A DNA stretch of 64,000 bases from Spirosoma sp. (lineage in GTDB: Bacteria > Bacteroidota > Bacteroidia > Cytophagales > Spirosomataceae), in contig NZ_JAPLET010000022.1 in the NCBI RefSeq assembly GCF_026391055.1, positions 248,001 through 312,000 of the forward strand, given 5' to 3'. The notes below the pieces were generated by a model. It worked only from the letters and a program-made list of their open reading frames with translations, did no database searches and had not been told where the DNA came from. Both the position numbers and the translations under genes were made by a program. Position 1 is the stretch's first letter. Each line of letters begins with the position of its first letter. This document shows, in pieces, positions 8,008 to 16,369 of this stretch.

Positions 8008-9552
8008 TTACACTTTAGCCAAAAACGCTTCCCACTCGGCAATCATCCCTTTTTTCAGGACTCTGGGGAATTTGTTTTGGCCGCCCATTTTTCCCCGGGC
8101 TTCCATCCAGTCATAAAAGGTTTTAGTAGGCAATACCGTTACACGGACGTCTTTTAATGCGTGCCTCCGCTCAACAGCATAGTCGTCGTTGAGTTCCTTG
8201 AGTTTGGCGTCGAGCCGATCACGAAGGTCGTTGGCGTCGACGGTATCATTGGTGCCAATGTACCAATGGTGAGCAAATAGTGTGTCATGGGCCACACCGG
8301 CCACGGTAAACTCACGAATCGAAATGTCCAGTTCGTCGGACACCATTTCAATTGCCTTGTTCATGTTGTCGACCGACAGGTGTTCGCCACACATGCTCAG
8401 GAAGTGCTTGGTACGGCCCGTAATAACAATCTCGGCGCGTTGTTTATTAACAAATCGAATGGTGTCGCCAATCAAATAACGCCAGGTGCCGGAGCAGGTC
8501 GAAATCAGAAGCGCGTATTCTTTGCCTTCCTCAACCTCATCAATCATCAGGGTCTCGGGCTTATCAATGAGTTCGCCATCGGCGCTGAAGTTATGCTCGT
8601 TGAAGGGGATGAATTCAAAGAAAAGTCCGTTGTTCAGCACCAGTTGCATTCCCTCCGCATCGGGATGGGTTTGGTAAGCAATGAACCCCTCCGAGGCCAG
8701 ATATGTCTCGATGTAGGTGATCGGGTGAGCCAGAAGCTTTTCAAATCCCTGGCGGTACGGCTCAAAAGATACGCCCCCGTGGCAAAATACCATCAGGTTC
8801 GGCCAGATGTCGTGGATGGTTTTGACGTTGTATCGGGCAATGATTTTTTCCATCAGCAACTGTATCCAGGCCGGTACGCCCACCACATACCCAATATCCC
8901 AGCTAGCGGCCTGTTCAGTAATTTCGTCCAGTTTGTGCGCCCAGTCGCGCTCCTGTGCAATGTCGCGGCCGGGTTTATAAAACCGCTCGAACCAGAGGGG
9001 AAGTTTGCTGGCGGTAATACCGCTTAGGTCGCCTTCGTAGTGGCCTTCCCGAACGTTGAGGTCGGTGCTGCCGCCAAGCATCAGACAGCCTTTTTCGTAA
9101 AGTGTTGAAGGCAGATTCTGGTATTTGCCGAGGGTTAAGATCTGGCGGATACTGGTTCGCTGGATGGCTTTCGACATCGCCTTCGTTACTGGAATGTACT
9201 TCGTCGCGGCTTCGGATGTGCCCGAACTAAGGGCAAAGTATTTTACTTTTCCCGGCCATGTCACATCCGGATCGCCGGCCAGCGTTCGTTTCCACCAGCC
9301 ATCAAACATTTTGTTGTAGTCGTGGATGGGGACAAATTGCTTGTATTTTTGATAAAACTCCCGTTCGGTACCAAACTCGACAGAACGCAGCAAATCATCG
9401 AACTGATAGGTTTCGCCAAACTTCGTAAACTGTGCTTTTCGGATAAGCTTACGGAAGACCTTTCGCTGCTGTCGGACTGCATTGAACTTCCGCAGCCTTA
9501 CGACGTTCGATAACCGAATGCCGTTTTTGAGCATACTACCTAGTAAAGCCAT
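8008..9552 (-). CDS. GH3 auxin-responsive-promoter family acyl-adenylating enzyme
   Basis: The 514-residue protein matches the GH3 family, best known from plants as acyl-acid amido synthetases of the ANL adenylating superfamily, and common as uncharacterised proteins in Bacteroidota. Visible motifs are Y-F-A-L-S-S-G-T-S-E-A-A-T-K-Y near residue 107, the ATP-binding S/T-G-rich loop, Y-L-A-S-E-G-F-I-A-Y near 285, and Y-L-I-G-D-T-I-R-F near 360. These correspond to motifs I, II and III. An acyl substrate would be activated as acyl-AMP and possibly joined to an amino acid; the actual bacterial substrate is unknown. It is cytoplasmic, with no signal peptide. The gene follows surE on the minus strand after about 90 bases containing a weak hairpin. 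Confidence 0.9.
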   Translation of the reverse strand: MALLGSMLKNGIRLSNVVRLRKFNAVRQQRKVFRKLIRKAQFTKFGETYQFDDLLRSVEFGTEREFYQKYKQFVPIHDYNKMFDGWWKRTLAGDPDVTWPGKVKYFALSSGTSEAATKYIPVTKAMSKAIQRTSIRQILTLGKYQNLPSTLYEKGCLMLGGSTDLNVREGHYEGDLSGITASKLPLWFERFYKPGRDIAQERDWAHKLDEITEQAASWDIGYVVGVPAWIQLLMEKIIARYNVKTIHDIWPNLMVFCHGGVSFEPYRQGFEKLLAHPITYIETYLASEGFIAYQTHPDAEGMQLVLNNGLFFEFIPFNEHNFSADGELIDKPETLMIDEVEEGKEYALLISTCSGTWRYLIGDTIRFVNKQRAEIVITGRTKHFLSMCGEHLSVDNMNKAIEMVSDELDISIREFTVAGVAHDTLFAHHWYIGTNDTVDANDLRDRLDAKLKELNDDYAVERRHALKDVRVTVLPTKTFYDWMEARGKMGGQNKFPRVLKKGMIAEWEAFLAKV

Positions 9553-9571
9553 ATTTTGAATGATGAAGGAT

Positions 9572-9630
9572 GCATACTACCTGATGCGTTGGGGCAGGGG
9601 CCTTCGCCTAGCATTCATCAGGTATCATGC
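9572..9630 (-). terminator. Weak hairpin between surE and the GH3-like gene
   Basis: Bases 9572-9586 pair with 9616-9630 at 13 of 15 positions. The element follows the surE stop on the minus strand. No T-tract is seen. Confidence 0.35.
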
Positions 9631-9641
9631 CTCATTTATAA

Positions 9642-10418
9642 TTACATATCCCAGTCTTTCAGTGTATCCACCATGGTATAGGCTGTCAGATCATACTTAC
9701 AGGGTACAACAGAGGTATAATTTTGTGACAGCGCGTACTCGTCGGTGTCTTCGGCATGGGTGTCAAAATTGACAAAATCGCCCGCCAGCCAGAAATAACG
9801 GCGGCCGTGCGGGTCGCGTCGCTCATCGAAAACCTCCTGCCATTTGGCGTTGGCCTGCCGACAGATTTTAATTCCTTTAAGCGGTTCGGCGGTTCGGGCC
9901 GGAAAATTCACATTCAGGGCCGTACCCCGCTCCACTCCGCGTTCCAGCACATTCCGGACAATAGCCAGGATATGCTCGTGAGTATGCGAAAAATCGGGGT
10001 TGTGGGTGAAGTCGCCAAGTGAGAAACCAATGGCTGGTATGCCCTCAATAGCAGCTTCGATAGCCGCCGACATCGTGCCCGAATAAAGGACGCTGATGGA
10101 CGAATTGCTGCCGTGATTGATGCCGCTTACCACCAGATCGGGAGCGCGGTCTTTCAGGACATGGTTTTTGGCCAATTTAACGCAGTCGGCTGGTGTGCCG
10201 GAACATTCGTAGGCAGGAACATCACCAAAAATATCGGACGGGTAGAGCCGGATTGGGTTAGCAATTGTAATGGCGTGTCCCATTCCCGATTGCGGGCTAT
10301 TTGGTGCTACGACCACTACCGAACCGAGTTGTTTCATTAAGTCGACGAGTGTACGAATACCATTCGCCGTAATGCCGTCGTCGTTTGTAATTAAAATAAG
10401 TGGTTTGTGCTCAGACAT
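9642..10418 (-). CDS. surE: 5'/3'-nucleotidase SurE
   Basis: SurE is a metal-dependent survival protein that removes phosphate from nucleoside monophosphates. The product starts M-S-E-H-K-P-L-I-L-I-T-N-D-D-G, where N12-D13-D14 is the family metal-binding motif at the normal distance from the N-terminus. Further motifs are P-N-S-P-Q-S-G-M-G-H, S-G-I-N-H-G-S-N and Y-S-G-T-M-S-A-A-I-E-A. At 258 residues it has the usual family length. A longer in-frame opening up to 10601 adds 61 non-homologous residues and overlaps the araC-like gene, so I reject it. The gene is downstream of the AraC-type regulator on the same strand, about 180 bases away, and a link between them is not evident. Confidence 0.96.
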   Translation of the reverse strand: MSEHKPLILITNDDGITANGIRTLVDLMKQLGSVVVVAPNSPQSGMGHAITIANPIRLYPSDIFGDVPAYECSGTPADCVKLAKNHVLKDRAPDLVVSGINHGSNSSISVLYSGTMSAAIEAAIEGIPAIGFSLGDFTHNPDFSHTHEHILAIVRNVLERGVERGTALNVNFPARTAEPLKGIKICRQANAKWQEVFDERRDPHGRRYFWLAGDFVNFDTHAEDTDEYALSQNYTSVVPCKYDLTAYTMVDTLKDWDM

Positions 10419-10597
10419 AAAATCAGGGTTGTCAACGGTCAATAGGGGTCGATAAGCCATGTTGGTCAACGGCTTAAGTTTCCGGGTTGCCGTACTGCAA
10501 TCTACTAGCTGCTTTTCTACCGCTAAACTACGCAAATACGCTGTAAGGTCGGTATTGATTATGGAAAGGGTAGCCGGACATTCAGGCCCGGTCTTAG

Positions 10598-11443
10598 TCA
10601 TATTTTATGTCGCTTTTTAAACTGTAGCGGGTTTTCGCCGGTTACGCGTCGGAAAATCTTGTTAAAATAGGACAGACTCTCGAAGCCGCACGCAAAACAG
10701 GCCTCCGATACGGTGTTATCCAACAATAACAGTTTCTGCGCCTGACTGATTCGATATTGATTTAAAAACTGGGTAAATGTCAGACGGGTCATGCGTTTGA
10801 AATACCGGCAAAAGGCAGCCTCTGTTAGGTTCGCAGCCGTTGCTGCTTCGGATATCGACAGTCGGCGGGCATATTGTTCGGCAATGAATTGGTTAACGCG
10901 TTTGAGTCGCTGCTGTTCGTTAAGGTTGTAGGCACTGGCAACAGCTTCGCCCTGAAGGGGTGTATATTCCTGACTGGTTGCCAGTAGCTGAAAAATACCC
11001 AGCAACTGCATCAGGCGCTCGAAAGGAGGGAGGGTTGCCAACTGATTAAGACGTTCGCCTACGCGTTGTTTGGTTTGTCCATAAAAGGAAATTCCCGACC
11101 GGGCCCGGGCAAACAGTTGGGTGATCGCGGCAAATTCAGGAGCCTGCCAGAGCACGTCGCCCAGAAAATTTTCCTTCAATTGCACAACCACTTTTGTATG
11201 ATCTGTTTTAACCCCGTAATCAAAATTGAGGTGTGGAATATTCGGGCCAATGAAGACCAGATCGCTGCCTTCGTAACGCGAAATATGATCGCCGACGTGT
11301 CGAGTGCCGTTTGCGCCTTCGATATAAACGATTTCATATTCCGGATGGTAATGCCAAAGGAAAACGTCGCTCAGGTGGGGCGTTATCAGTATATGAAAGG
11401 AGCTGTCGGTATCCGGGCTGATCTGCTCAAGAATAACTTTCAT
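10598..11443 (-). CDS. AraC family transcriptional regulator with cupin sensor domain
   Basis: The 281-residue protein has an N-terminal cupin-like domain (H-Y-H-P-E-Y-E-I-V-Y near residue 31, G-P-N-I-P-H near 67). Its C-terminal double helix-turn-helix is of AraC type (about residues 180-280), with I-S-E-A-A-T-A-A-N-L-T-E-A-A-F-C-R-Y-F-K and A-C-F-A-C-G-F-E-S-L-S-Y-F-N-K-I-F-R. The cupin half usually senses a sugar or similar small ligand. The gene is divergent from the phytanoyl-CoA-dioxygenase-like gene, which is the most likely target; this is inferred from position only. The shared region of about 155 bases contains one promoter box for the dioxygenase gene. Confidence 0.95.
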   Translation of the reverse strand: MKVILEQISPDTDSSFHILITPHLSDVFLWHYHPEYEIVYIEGANGTRHVGDHISRYEGSDLVFIGPNIPHLNFDYGVKTDHTKVVVQLKENFLGDVLWQAPEFAAITQLFARARSGISFYGQTKQRVGERLNQLATLPPFERLMQLLGIFQLLATSQEYTPLQGEAVASAYNLNEQQRLKRVNQFIAEQYARRLSISEAATAANLTEAAFCRYFKRMTRLTFTQFLNQYRISQAQKLLLLDNTVSEACFACGFESLSYFNKIFRRVTGENPLQFKKRHKI

Positions 11444-11557
11444 AAATCAGTCTATTTTGCTGCTAAATGACATTAATTGGCCTAAATTTTCATCTCAGGA
11501 GCAATATAGTGTAAAAAAGGGCCAGTTTTGTTTTAACACATCCAACTGCATATCCGC

Positions 11558-11565
11558 TACCTTTG
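11558..11565 (+). promoter_or_regulatory. -7 box of the dioxygenase gene
   Basis: TACCTTTG matches TAnnTTTG exactly and lies 34 bases before the ATG at 11600. A TTTTG at 11526-11530 is somewhat too far upstream (27-base spacing) to be a good -33 box, which would fit an activator-dependent promoter. Confidence 0.5.
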
Positions 11566-11599
11566 AATCAATAAAATCCCCTAAAAAGCCTATTATCTC

Positions 11600-12595
11600 A
11601 TGGAAACGATGCAACCAATAATGACTTCGACAGGTGCACCTGTCACAATGATTCCTGATAATGCGCACAAAGACATTCCTGGTAATCCGTCTACGGCGAC
11701 CAGCAGCAAACTGAGTTTAAATGACCGCTCAAATGGAAAGCCATTGCGGGTGTTGTCAGAAGCGGACTGGCAGTTCTGGAAAGAAAACGGATACATCGTC
11801 ATCAAGCAGGCGGTCCCCAGAGAAAACGCCGAACGGCTGGCGAACTTTATCTGGGCGTTTGAAGAGAAAGACCCCAACGATCCGTCGACCTGGTATGCGC
11901 CGGCCCGCGCTGAAATGAAGATGAAGGAACTGACTAATAGCGGCATGGTCGAACTTTATAATCACCAGTTTGAGTGGGATAACCGGCAGTACCCGCGTGT
12001 TTACGATGCCTTCGTTGACATCTGGGGAACCGAGAAGTTATGGGTGACTATCGACCGGGCCAACCTGAATTTTCCTGTTCGGCCGGGGCACGAATTCAAA
12101 GGGTTTATCCATTGGGATTACGACCCCGAAACCCGTCCGCAGAACGTGCAGGGCGTGTTGGCGCTGGCCGATCAGACCGACGAGAACATGGGCGGATTTC
12201 AGTGTATTCCGGAACTCTACCGAACTTACGATACCTGGAAGCTAACCCAACCCGAAGACCGTGACCATTTTAAGCCCGATACCACGGGTTTTGAGTTCGT
12301 GAAAGTAAAGATGGAAGCGGGCGATCTGTTGATCTTCAACAGTACCCAGCCGCACGGTATCCGCCCAAACCTGTCAACTTATAAAGTACGCATTGCCCAG
12401 TATATTTCCATGATGCCAGCTGAAGAAGATAATGAGGCTTTACGGCAGTGGCGTGTTATGTCTTGGCGCGACCGTCAGGCTCCCGAAGGGTACGCTTTTC
12501 CGGGCGACCCGCGTAATTGGGAGAAGGAGCGTCATCAAACGGCAGAACTATCCCTTCTGGGCCGTAAACTGCTGGGCTTGGATAACTGGGAATAA
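11600..12595 (+). CDS. Phytanoyl-CoA dioxygenase (PhyH) family Fe(II)/2-oxoglutarate oxygenase
   Basis: The 331-residue protein has the facial triad of this superfamily: H171-W-D173 (in F-I-H-W-D-Y-D) and H252 (in Q-P-H-G-I-R-P). An Arg, at 255 or 264, is placed to bind 2-oxoglutarate. Such enzymes hydroxylate small molecules using O2, Fe(II) and 2-oxoglutarate. The first 45 residues are low in structure and the true start could be a later Met, for example the one in A-P-V-T-M. No signal peptide is present. The divergent AraC regulator suggests substrate-induced expression, perhaps by a sugar-related or lipid-like compound. The substrate cannot be assigned from sequence. Confidence 0.9.
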   Translation: METMQPIMTSTGAPVTMIPDNAHKDIPGNPSTATSSKLSLNDRSNGKPLRVLSEADWQFWKENGYIVIKQAVPRENAERLANFIWAFEEKDPNDPSTWYAPARAEMKMKELTNSGMVELYNHQFEWDNRQYPRVYDAFVDIWGTEKLWVTIDRANLNFPVRPGHEFKGFIHWDYDPETRPQNVQGVLALADQTDENMGGFQCIPELYRTYDTWKLTQPEDRDHFKPDTTGFEFVKVKMEAGDLLIFNSTQPHGIRPNLSTYKVRIAQYISMMPAEEDNEALRQWRVMSWRDRQAPEGYAFPGDPRNWEKERHQTAELSLLGRKLLGLDNWE

Positions 12596-12602
12596 CGATT
12601 TT

Positions 12603-12671
12603 TGACAGGATTTACGGCGTAAACAGCGTTTGGGGCTAAACAACCCCCTGTTCATCCTGTAAATCCTGTCA
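12603..12671. repeat. Inverted repeat after the dioxygenase gene
   Basis: TGACAGGATTTAC at 12603-12615 is the exact reverse complement of GTAAATCCTGTCA at 12659-12671. Inside the loop is a smaller GGGGC...CCCC pairing. The right arm reads ATCCTGTAAATCCTGTCA, a wording I associate with dispersed intergenic repeats in several bacterial genomes, from memory only. It lies between convergent genes and may terminate both. Confidence 0.6.
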
Positions 12672-12709
12672 GAATAAATGAGCTCCTTCGGCGTTAGTAC
12701 CGTTGACGG

Positions 12710-13465
12710 TTACTTGTGCCGAAACCAGCAATCCGTTCGATCAGTCTGATACGCCTTAAAGACCGTATTTACGGGTGCTCCGTGAATGAGTTGTTCGTTA
12801 AATCGAGTCCGTGCCAGATAGTTAAAGGCCCCCATATCGCCCGTGTAAGCGGTTTGGTTATTGTAATTATACTGCTCATGAATATGGCATAAGGCCTCAA
12901 TCAGGGGCTGCATCAGCGCTGTGTTTCCACCAATAATACCACAGTTAAGTAACGTTTCTTTGGCGAAAATGGCCTCATAATCAGCGTAATTGGCAATTCT
13001 GCTGCGCAATAGCGTGGCATGTGCTTTCATCCACTCGTTATCAAGGGATTTAAGTTCATCGCCACAAAACAACGCTGTTGGATTATCGACAAAAAGCGGT
13101 TGGCAAAATGGGTTACGGCAGACGACCACATCCGAAATATCCGTCACGAAAAAATGGGCTACTTTTTGGCTGTGTTCTCGTATATAATCCCTGTAAACGA
13201 AGTACCTATATACGTTCGGATTAAACAGAGGGTCGTATACCACTCGGGTAAAGGTGACGTACTCGTTTTGGAACAACTTACAGGTTGATTCGGTAAAATT
13301 ATTGTGGAATAGTACGCCCTGAAGTTTTAGGGAAGTAATGGAATCAACCCACTCTTTAACGAGCTGATACGCATCGTGGGGTAGCGTATTGCTGCGATTC
13401 ACATCGAAGACACCCGTAATATGGCAGGCTAGAATGAGGTTTTTTGGCCCGGAAGAAGAACGCAT
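12710..13465 (-). CDS. Putative GT-A fold glycosyltransferase
   Basis: The 251-residue protein is not one I can name. It has features of nucleotide-sugar transferases of the GT-A fold: F-F-V-T-D-I-S-D-V-V near residue 105 gives a D-x-x-D metal-binding element. N-C-G-I-I-G-G-N near 174 is the kind of acceptor-side motif found in GT8-like enzymes, and G-D-M-G-A-F-N-Y-L near 214 is followed by a late H-G-A-P-V-N. There is no signal peptide or membrane segment. It follows the GT2 gene on the minus strand after only 7 bases, so the two are almost certainly one operon acting on the same glycan. Donor and acceptor are unknown. Confidence 0.6.
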   Translation of the reverse strand: MRSSSGPKNLILACHITGVFDVNRSNTLPHDAYQLVKEWVDSITSLKLQGVLFHNNFTESTCKLFQNEYVTFTRVVYDPLFNPNVYRYFVYRDYIREHSQKVAHFFVTDISDVVVCRNPFCQPLFVDNPTALFCGDELKSLDNEWMKAHATLLRSRIANYADYEAIFAKETLLNCGIIGGNTALMQPLIEALCHIHEQYNYNNQTAYTGDMGAFNYLARTRFNEQLIHGAPVNTVFKAYQTDRTDCWFRHK

Positions 13466-13472
13466 TTCGAAG

Positions 13473-14132
13473 CTAAATTAAGACAGGCACAGGTGAATGC
13501 TTCTTTTTGAGGGTCGAACAAATGCTGTTCGGTATGTTCCGGTAATAAATATATGTTCTCAAATCGGCCTTTCTGACCCGGTAGGTTTGCGCTGCCCGTT
13601 CAAAAAAACGAGCGTCAGCCCCGTACCCATCCAGAAAATCTATAGTCCTGAAAACCTCCTCCCGACCAAAAAGTGTAGCGAATAAAATGCATTTATCTAC
13701 ATGGATGAATTTGGTATGGTCCTGTTTGTCAGAAACATAATAGTCGCTTTCAGCATCAACGACGGTTTCTGTGGTAGAGGCAATCAAATCCGTTTGGTCC
13801 ATTTCCTGTAAACAGGCTTTCAGATGATTGGGCTTGTACTCATCGTCGGCATCCAGAATCGTGATAAACTCCCCGATACAGTTCAAGATTCCCCGGCTAA
13901 TTGACTTTGACTGACCACAATTTGTGTGGCGGAGGTACACGATCTTATTCTCGTGTTGTTTTGCATAAGCGAGAAGGCGATTTTGAGGATCGTTGCCACT
14001 GCCGTCATCAATAATAATTAGTTCGAAATTCTGGAAGTCCTGATTCAAGACGGAATCTATGGCCCGCTTCACTAAAAAAAAGTCTGTGTTGTAGACGGCC
14101 ATTAACACCGACACTTTTATTTTATTTTCCAT
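13473..14132 (-). CDS. Glycosyltransferase family 2 protein
   Basis: The 219-residue product starts V-S-V-L-M-A-V-Y-N-T, then A-I-D-S-V-L-N-Q-D-F-Q-N-F-E-L-I-I-I-D-D-G-S, the nucleotide-binding half of GT2 enzymes. L-D-A-D-D-E is the DxD metal site near residue 95. It is shorter than many GT2 proteins but covers the catalytic domain. No transmembrane helix follows, so it is likely a cytoplasmic or peripheral enzyme transferring a sugar to a lipid- or glycan-linked acceptor. It is the first gene of a two-gene operon with the putative GT-A protein. A very strong inverted repeat lies upstream of the start, probably the end of the trhO transcript. Confidence 0.92.
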   Translation of the reverse strand: MENKIKVSVLMAVYNTDFFLVKRAIDSVLNQDFQNFELIIIDDGSGNDPQNRLLAYAKQHENKIVYLRHTNCGQSKSISRGILNCIGEFITILDADDEYKPNHLKACLQEMDQTDLIASTTETVVDAESDYYVSDKQDHTKFIHVDKCILFATLFGREEVFRTIDFLDGYGADARFFERAAQTYRVRKADLRTYIYYRNIPNSICSTLKKKHSPVPVLI

Positions 14133-14207
14133 TTGGTGGGTTGCTTTTTAGAGCTTCCACAAATATATGGGTCAACAAGTATAACAACAGAAACAGAAAG
14201 TAAATTT

Positions 14208-14274
14208 AGATTATTAACAGCAATGCCTGATTAATTACTTAATGTAATCAATCAGGCATTGCTGTTAATAATCT
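14208..14274 (-). terminator. Perfect 25-bp inverted repeat downstream of trhO
   Basis: Bases 14208-14232 are the exact reverse complement of 14250-14274. Inside, ATTAC and GTAAT extend the stem by five more pairs after one mismatch, leaving a loop of about 5 bases. It follows the trhO stop on the minus strand by about 50 bases and precedes the GT2 start. Confidence 0.65.
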
Positions 14275-14323
14275 AACAAAGTAAGTCCGCGCTGGGTGGA
14301 TGAGATTACTTTATTCTCATAAA

Positions 14324-15289
14324 TTAAATGTTAACCTCTACGCGTTGTCCCAGTCGGCTTTTAAAGCCCTGAATTGGGGAGTAGCTCTGCGTTTGTTTGC
14401 CGTAATAACCTGTGCCATCGTATGGGCGGAGGCTAGGGTCATCTTTACAGGTATCGGTACAGGTTCCTCCGTGCACGTCGCCACAGGATTCGCACAGGGT
14501 AACGTGGTTGTTACAAACGGGGCTGGCGCAGTTGATCATTCGGCTGGTGGGTGTGCCGCAACGGTAGCAAACCGATACTGTAACGGGATTTATGTTGTTG
14601 ACAGGAACCGTGACGCGGTTATCGAACACGTAGCACTCACCGTCAAAATCTTCGCCACCCGTTTCCAGACCGTAGCGTATAATGCCGCCATGAAGCTGGT
14701 AAACATTTTCAAATCCTTGCGACAACAGATAGGCAGATGCTTTTTCGCATTTAATGCCTCCCGTGCAGTAGGTGATTATCTTTTTATCCCGAAACGTGTC
14801 GAGTTCATGAACGTGGTTTGGGAGTTCGCGCAGGTTTTCCATGTCGAACGTGATGGCGCCCTTAAATTTCCCGACTTCATGTTCGTAATTCGACCGCATA
14901 TCGACCAGCACTACATCCGGGTCGTTTTTCAACTTGCGAAAATCCTCGGGTTCGAGGTGAATGCCGGTTTGTCGCAGCGGATCGACGGGTAAGTCAGAGT
15001 GCACAATTTCGGGTTTTACCCGCACATGCAGTTTTTGAAACGCATGGCCATCGCTTTCGTCAATTTTAAAGGAAATACCAGTAAAACGCGGGTCGTCTCT
15101 GAGGGTTTCCATATACGCTTCGCAATCGGCCGTGAGCCCGGATACGGTTCCGTTTAGCCCTTCTGGAGCCACAATAATGCGTCCAAGGAGATTCAGGCGA
15201 AGGCACAGCAAATGGTGTTCTTCCCGGTATTGCTCCGGGTTCTCAATGGGCGAATAAATATAGTATAGAAGAACACGGTACGGTTTCAT
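14324..15289 (-). CDS. trhO: tRNA uridine(34) hydroxylase TrhO (rhodanese-like, YceA family)
   Basis: The 321-residue protein has the family layout. An N-terminal acylphosphatase-like domain (residues 1-95, with G-L-N-G-T-V-S) precedes a rhodanese domain with active-site loop C175-T-G-G-I-K-C181-E. The C-terminal cysteine-rich tail has C-Y-R-C-G, then C-A-S-P-V-C, then C-E-S-C, suggesting a zinc site. TrhO uses O2 to convert U34 of certain tRNAs to 5-hydroxyuridine, a step towards wobble modification. The start at 15289 (M-K-P-Y-R-V-L-L-Y-Y) fits the family N-terminus. It is divergent from the deoxynucleoside kinase gene with 180 bases between. Confidence 0.95.
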   Translation of the reverse strand: MKPYRVLLYYIYSPIENPEQYREEHHLLCLRLNLLGRIIVAPEGLNGTVSGLTADCEAYMETLRDDPRFTGISFKIDESDGHAFQKLHVRVKPEIVHSDLPVDPLRQTGIHLEPEDFRKLKNDPDVVLVDMRSNYEHEVGKFKGAITFDMENLRELPNHVHELDTFRDKKIITYCTGGIKCEKASAYLLSQGFENVYQLHGGIIRYGLETGGEDFDGECYVFDNRVTVPVNNINPVTVSVCYRCGTPTSRMINCASPVCNNHVTLCESCGDVHGGTCTDTCKDDPSLRPYDGTGYYGKQTQSYSPIQGFKSRLGQRVEVNI

Positions 15290-15379
15290 AGCTACAGCAA
15301 AGGGTCTGACAAAGCGGTAAAAAAGCGTATCTAAAGCCGACTGGTTCGTCGGACGGCCTGGTCAGAAATAAGGGCTAAT

Positions 15380-15405
15380 GTTTATTTTTAAATACAAAAA
15401 TAAAC
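15380..15405. promoter_or_regulatory. Palindrome in the trhO-dNK divergent region
   Basis: GTTTATTTTT (15380-15389) is the exact reverse complement of AAAAATAAAC (15396-15405) around a 6-base spacer. Its place between divergent starts makes an operator possible, but an AT-rich chance palindrome is also plausible. Confidence 0.3.
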
Positions 15406-15469
15406 CCAATTTGCTAAAGTTGGTTCCTTAGAATGGAGCAAAGGTCACGAAAGGGAGGACTCGATTCTT

Positions 15470-16132
15470 ATGCATATTGCTATCACAGGAAATATTGGGG
15501 CTGGTAAAACAACCCTTGCCGAACAACTGGCTTCTTATTACGGTTGGGAGGTTTTATACGAAGCGGTAGAGGGAAATCCGTATCTGGCTGATTTTTACAG
15601 TGATATGCCTCGTTGGTCGTTTAATCTCCAGATCTATTTTTTGAATAGTCGGTTTCTTCAGGTAAAGCGTATTATTGATATTCAGGGTGCTAATCAACGC
15701 CATTCTCCTCAGGTTGGAACTGCCAATCGTCGTACGGTAGTTCAGGATCGAACCATTTACGAAGATGCCGCTATTTTTGCCCGTAACCTGTATGTGAGTG
15801 GTGACATGAGTGAGCGCGATTACAACACCTACAGTCAGCTCTTTGCCAATATGATGAGTCTGGTTCGCCCCCCCGACTTAATGATCTACTTACGGGCCAG
15901 CTTGCCCAAACTCCGGGAGCAGATAAAAAAACGCGGGCGGTTGTTCGAGCAGTCCATTAGTGACGACTATCTGGGTAATCTGAATCAGCTATATGAAGAG
16001 TTTATCTCGTCTTACACATTGGGACCTTTACTGATTCTTGATGTAGATCAACTGGATTATGCGAAGCACCCGGCTGATTTTGATCTCGTTGTCGAACAAA
16101 TTAATAGCCGTCTTAACAGTATTTCTTTCTGA
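15470..16132 (+). CDS. Deoxynucleoside kinase (deoxyadenosine/deoxycytidine kinase type)
   Basis: The 220-residue enzyme has the P-loop G7-N-I-G-A-G-K13-T-T and the E-A-V-E-G-N-P-Y-L substrate loop. It also has V-Q-D-R-T-I-Y-E-D-A (the DRS-like catalytic motif) and the LID region K-K-R-G-R-L-F-E-Q near residue 150. It phosphorylates deoxynucleosides with ATP in the salvage pathway, in the cytoplasm. Its length and motifs match the dNK family of Bacteroidota and Firmicutes. Specificity between deoxyadenosine, deoxyguanosine and deoxycytidine cannot be read safely. It appears monocistronic, ending in a hairpin shared with the convergent MFS gene. The start is the first ATG, directly before the P-loop strand. 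Confidence 0.93.
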   Translation: MHIAITGNIGAGKTTLAEQLASYYGWEVLYEAVEGNPYLADFYSDMPRWSFNLQIYFLNSRFLQVKRIIDIQGANQRHSPQVGTANRRTVVQDRTIYEDAAIFARNLYVSGDMSERDYNTYSQLFANMMSLVRPPDLMIYLRASLPKLREQIKKRGRLFEQSISDDYLGNLNQLYEEFISSYTLGPLLILDVDQLDYAKHPADFDLVVEQINSRLNSISF

Positions 16133-16178
16133 TTTATAGCCAGCGAGTTCGGATAAATTTTGGAGTCTTGTACTAAAA

Positions 16179-16210
16179 ACAGGCCGCTTCTCAGTTAGAA
16201 GGCGGCCTGT
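16179..16210. terminator. Hairpin between dNK and MFS genes
   Basis: ACAGGCCGC (16179-16187) pairs with GCGGCCTGT (16202-16210), with further TTCT/AGAA pairing inside after one bulge. An A-run precedes it on the plus strand, which gives a T-run for minus-strand transcripts coming from the MFS gene. Confidence 0.65.
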
Positions 16211-16369
16211 TGGGTGTGGAAAAGCGGAAAGAAAAAAGTATATACGATTAGTAGACTATTCTGGATTGCTTAAAATAAATTTTTAGTAGAACCCATCAGC
16301 CAACTCCATACCAATTCATTGAGCAGCGGGTTTTTATAATACGCTTATGGCTGGATAGTGAGGTGTAGC

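Noticed and set aside
8287-9027. Open frame of 246 codons opposite the GH3-like gene
   Set aside because: Fully antisense to a well-supported gene and without any recognisable domain; typical shadow frame in balanced-GC coding DNA.
10419-10601. N-terminal extension of SurE
   Set aside because: Sixty-one extra codons with no homology, overlapping the regulator gene; the family N-terminus begins at 10418.
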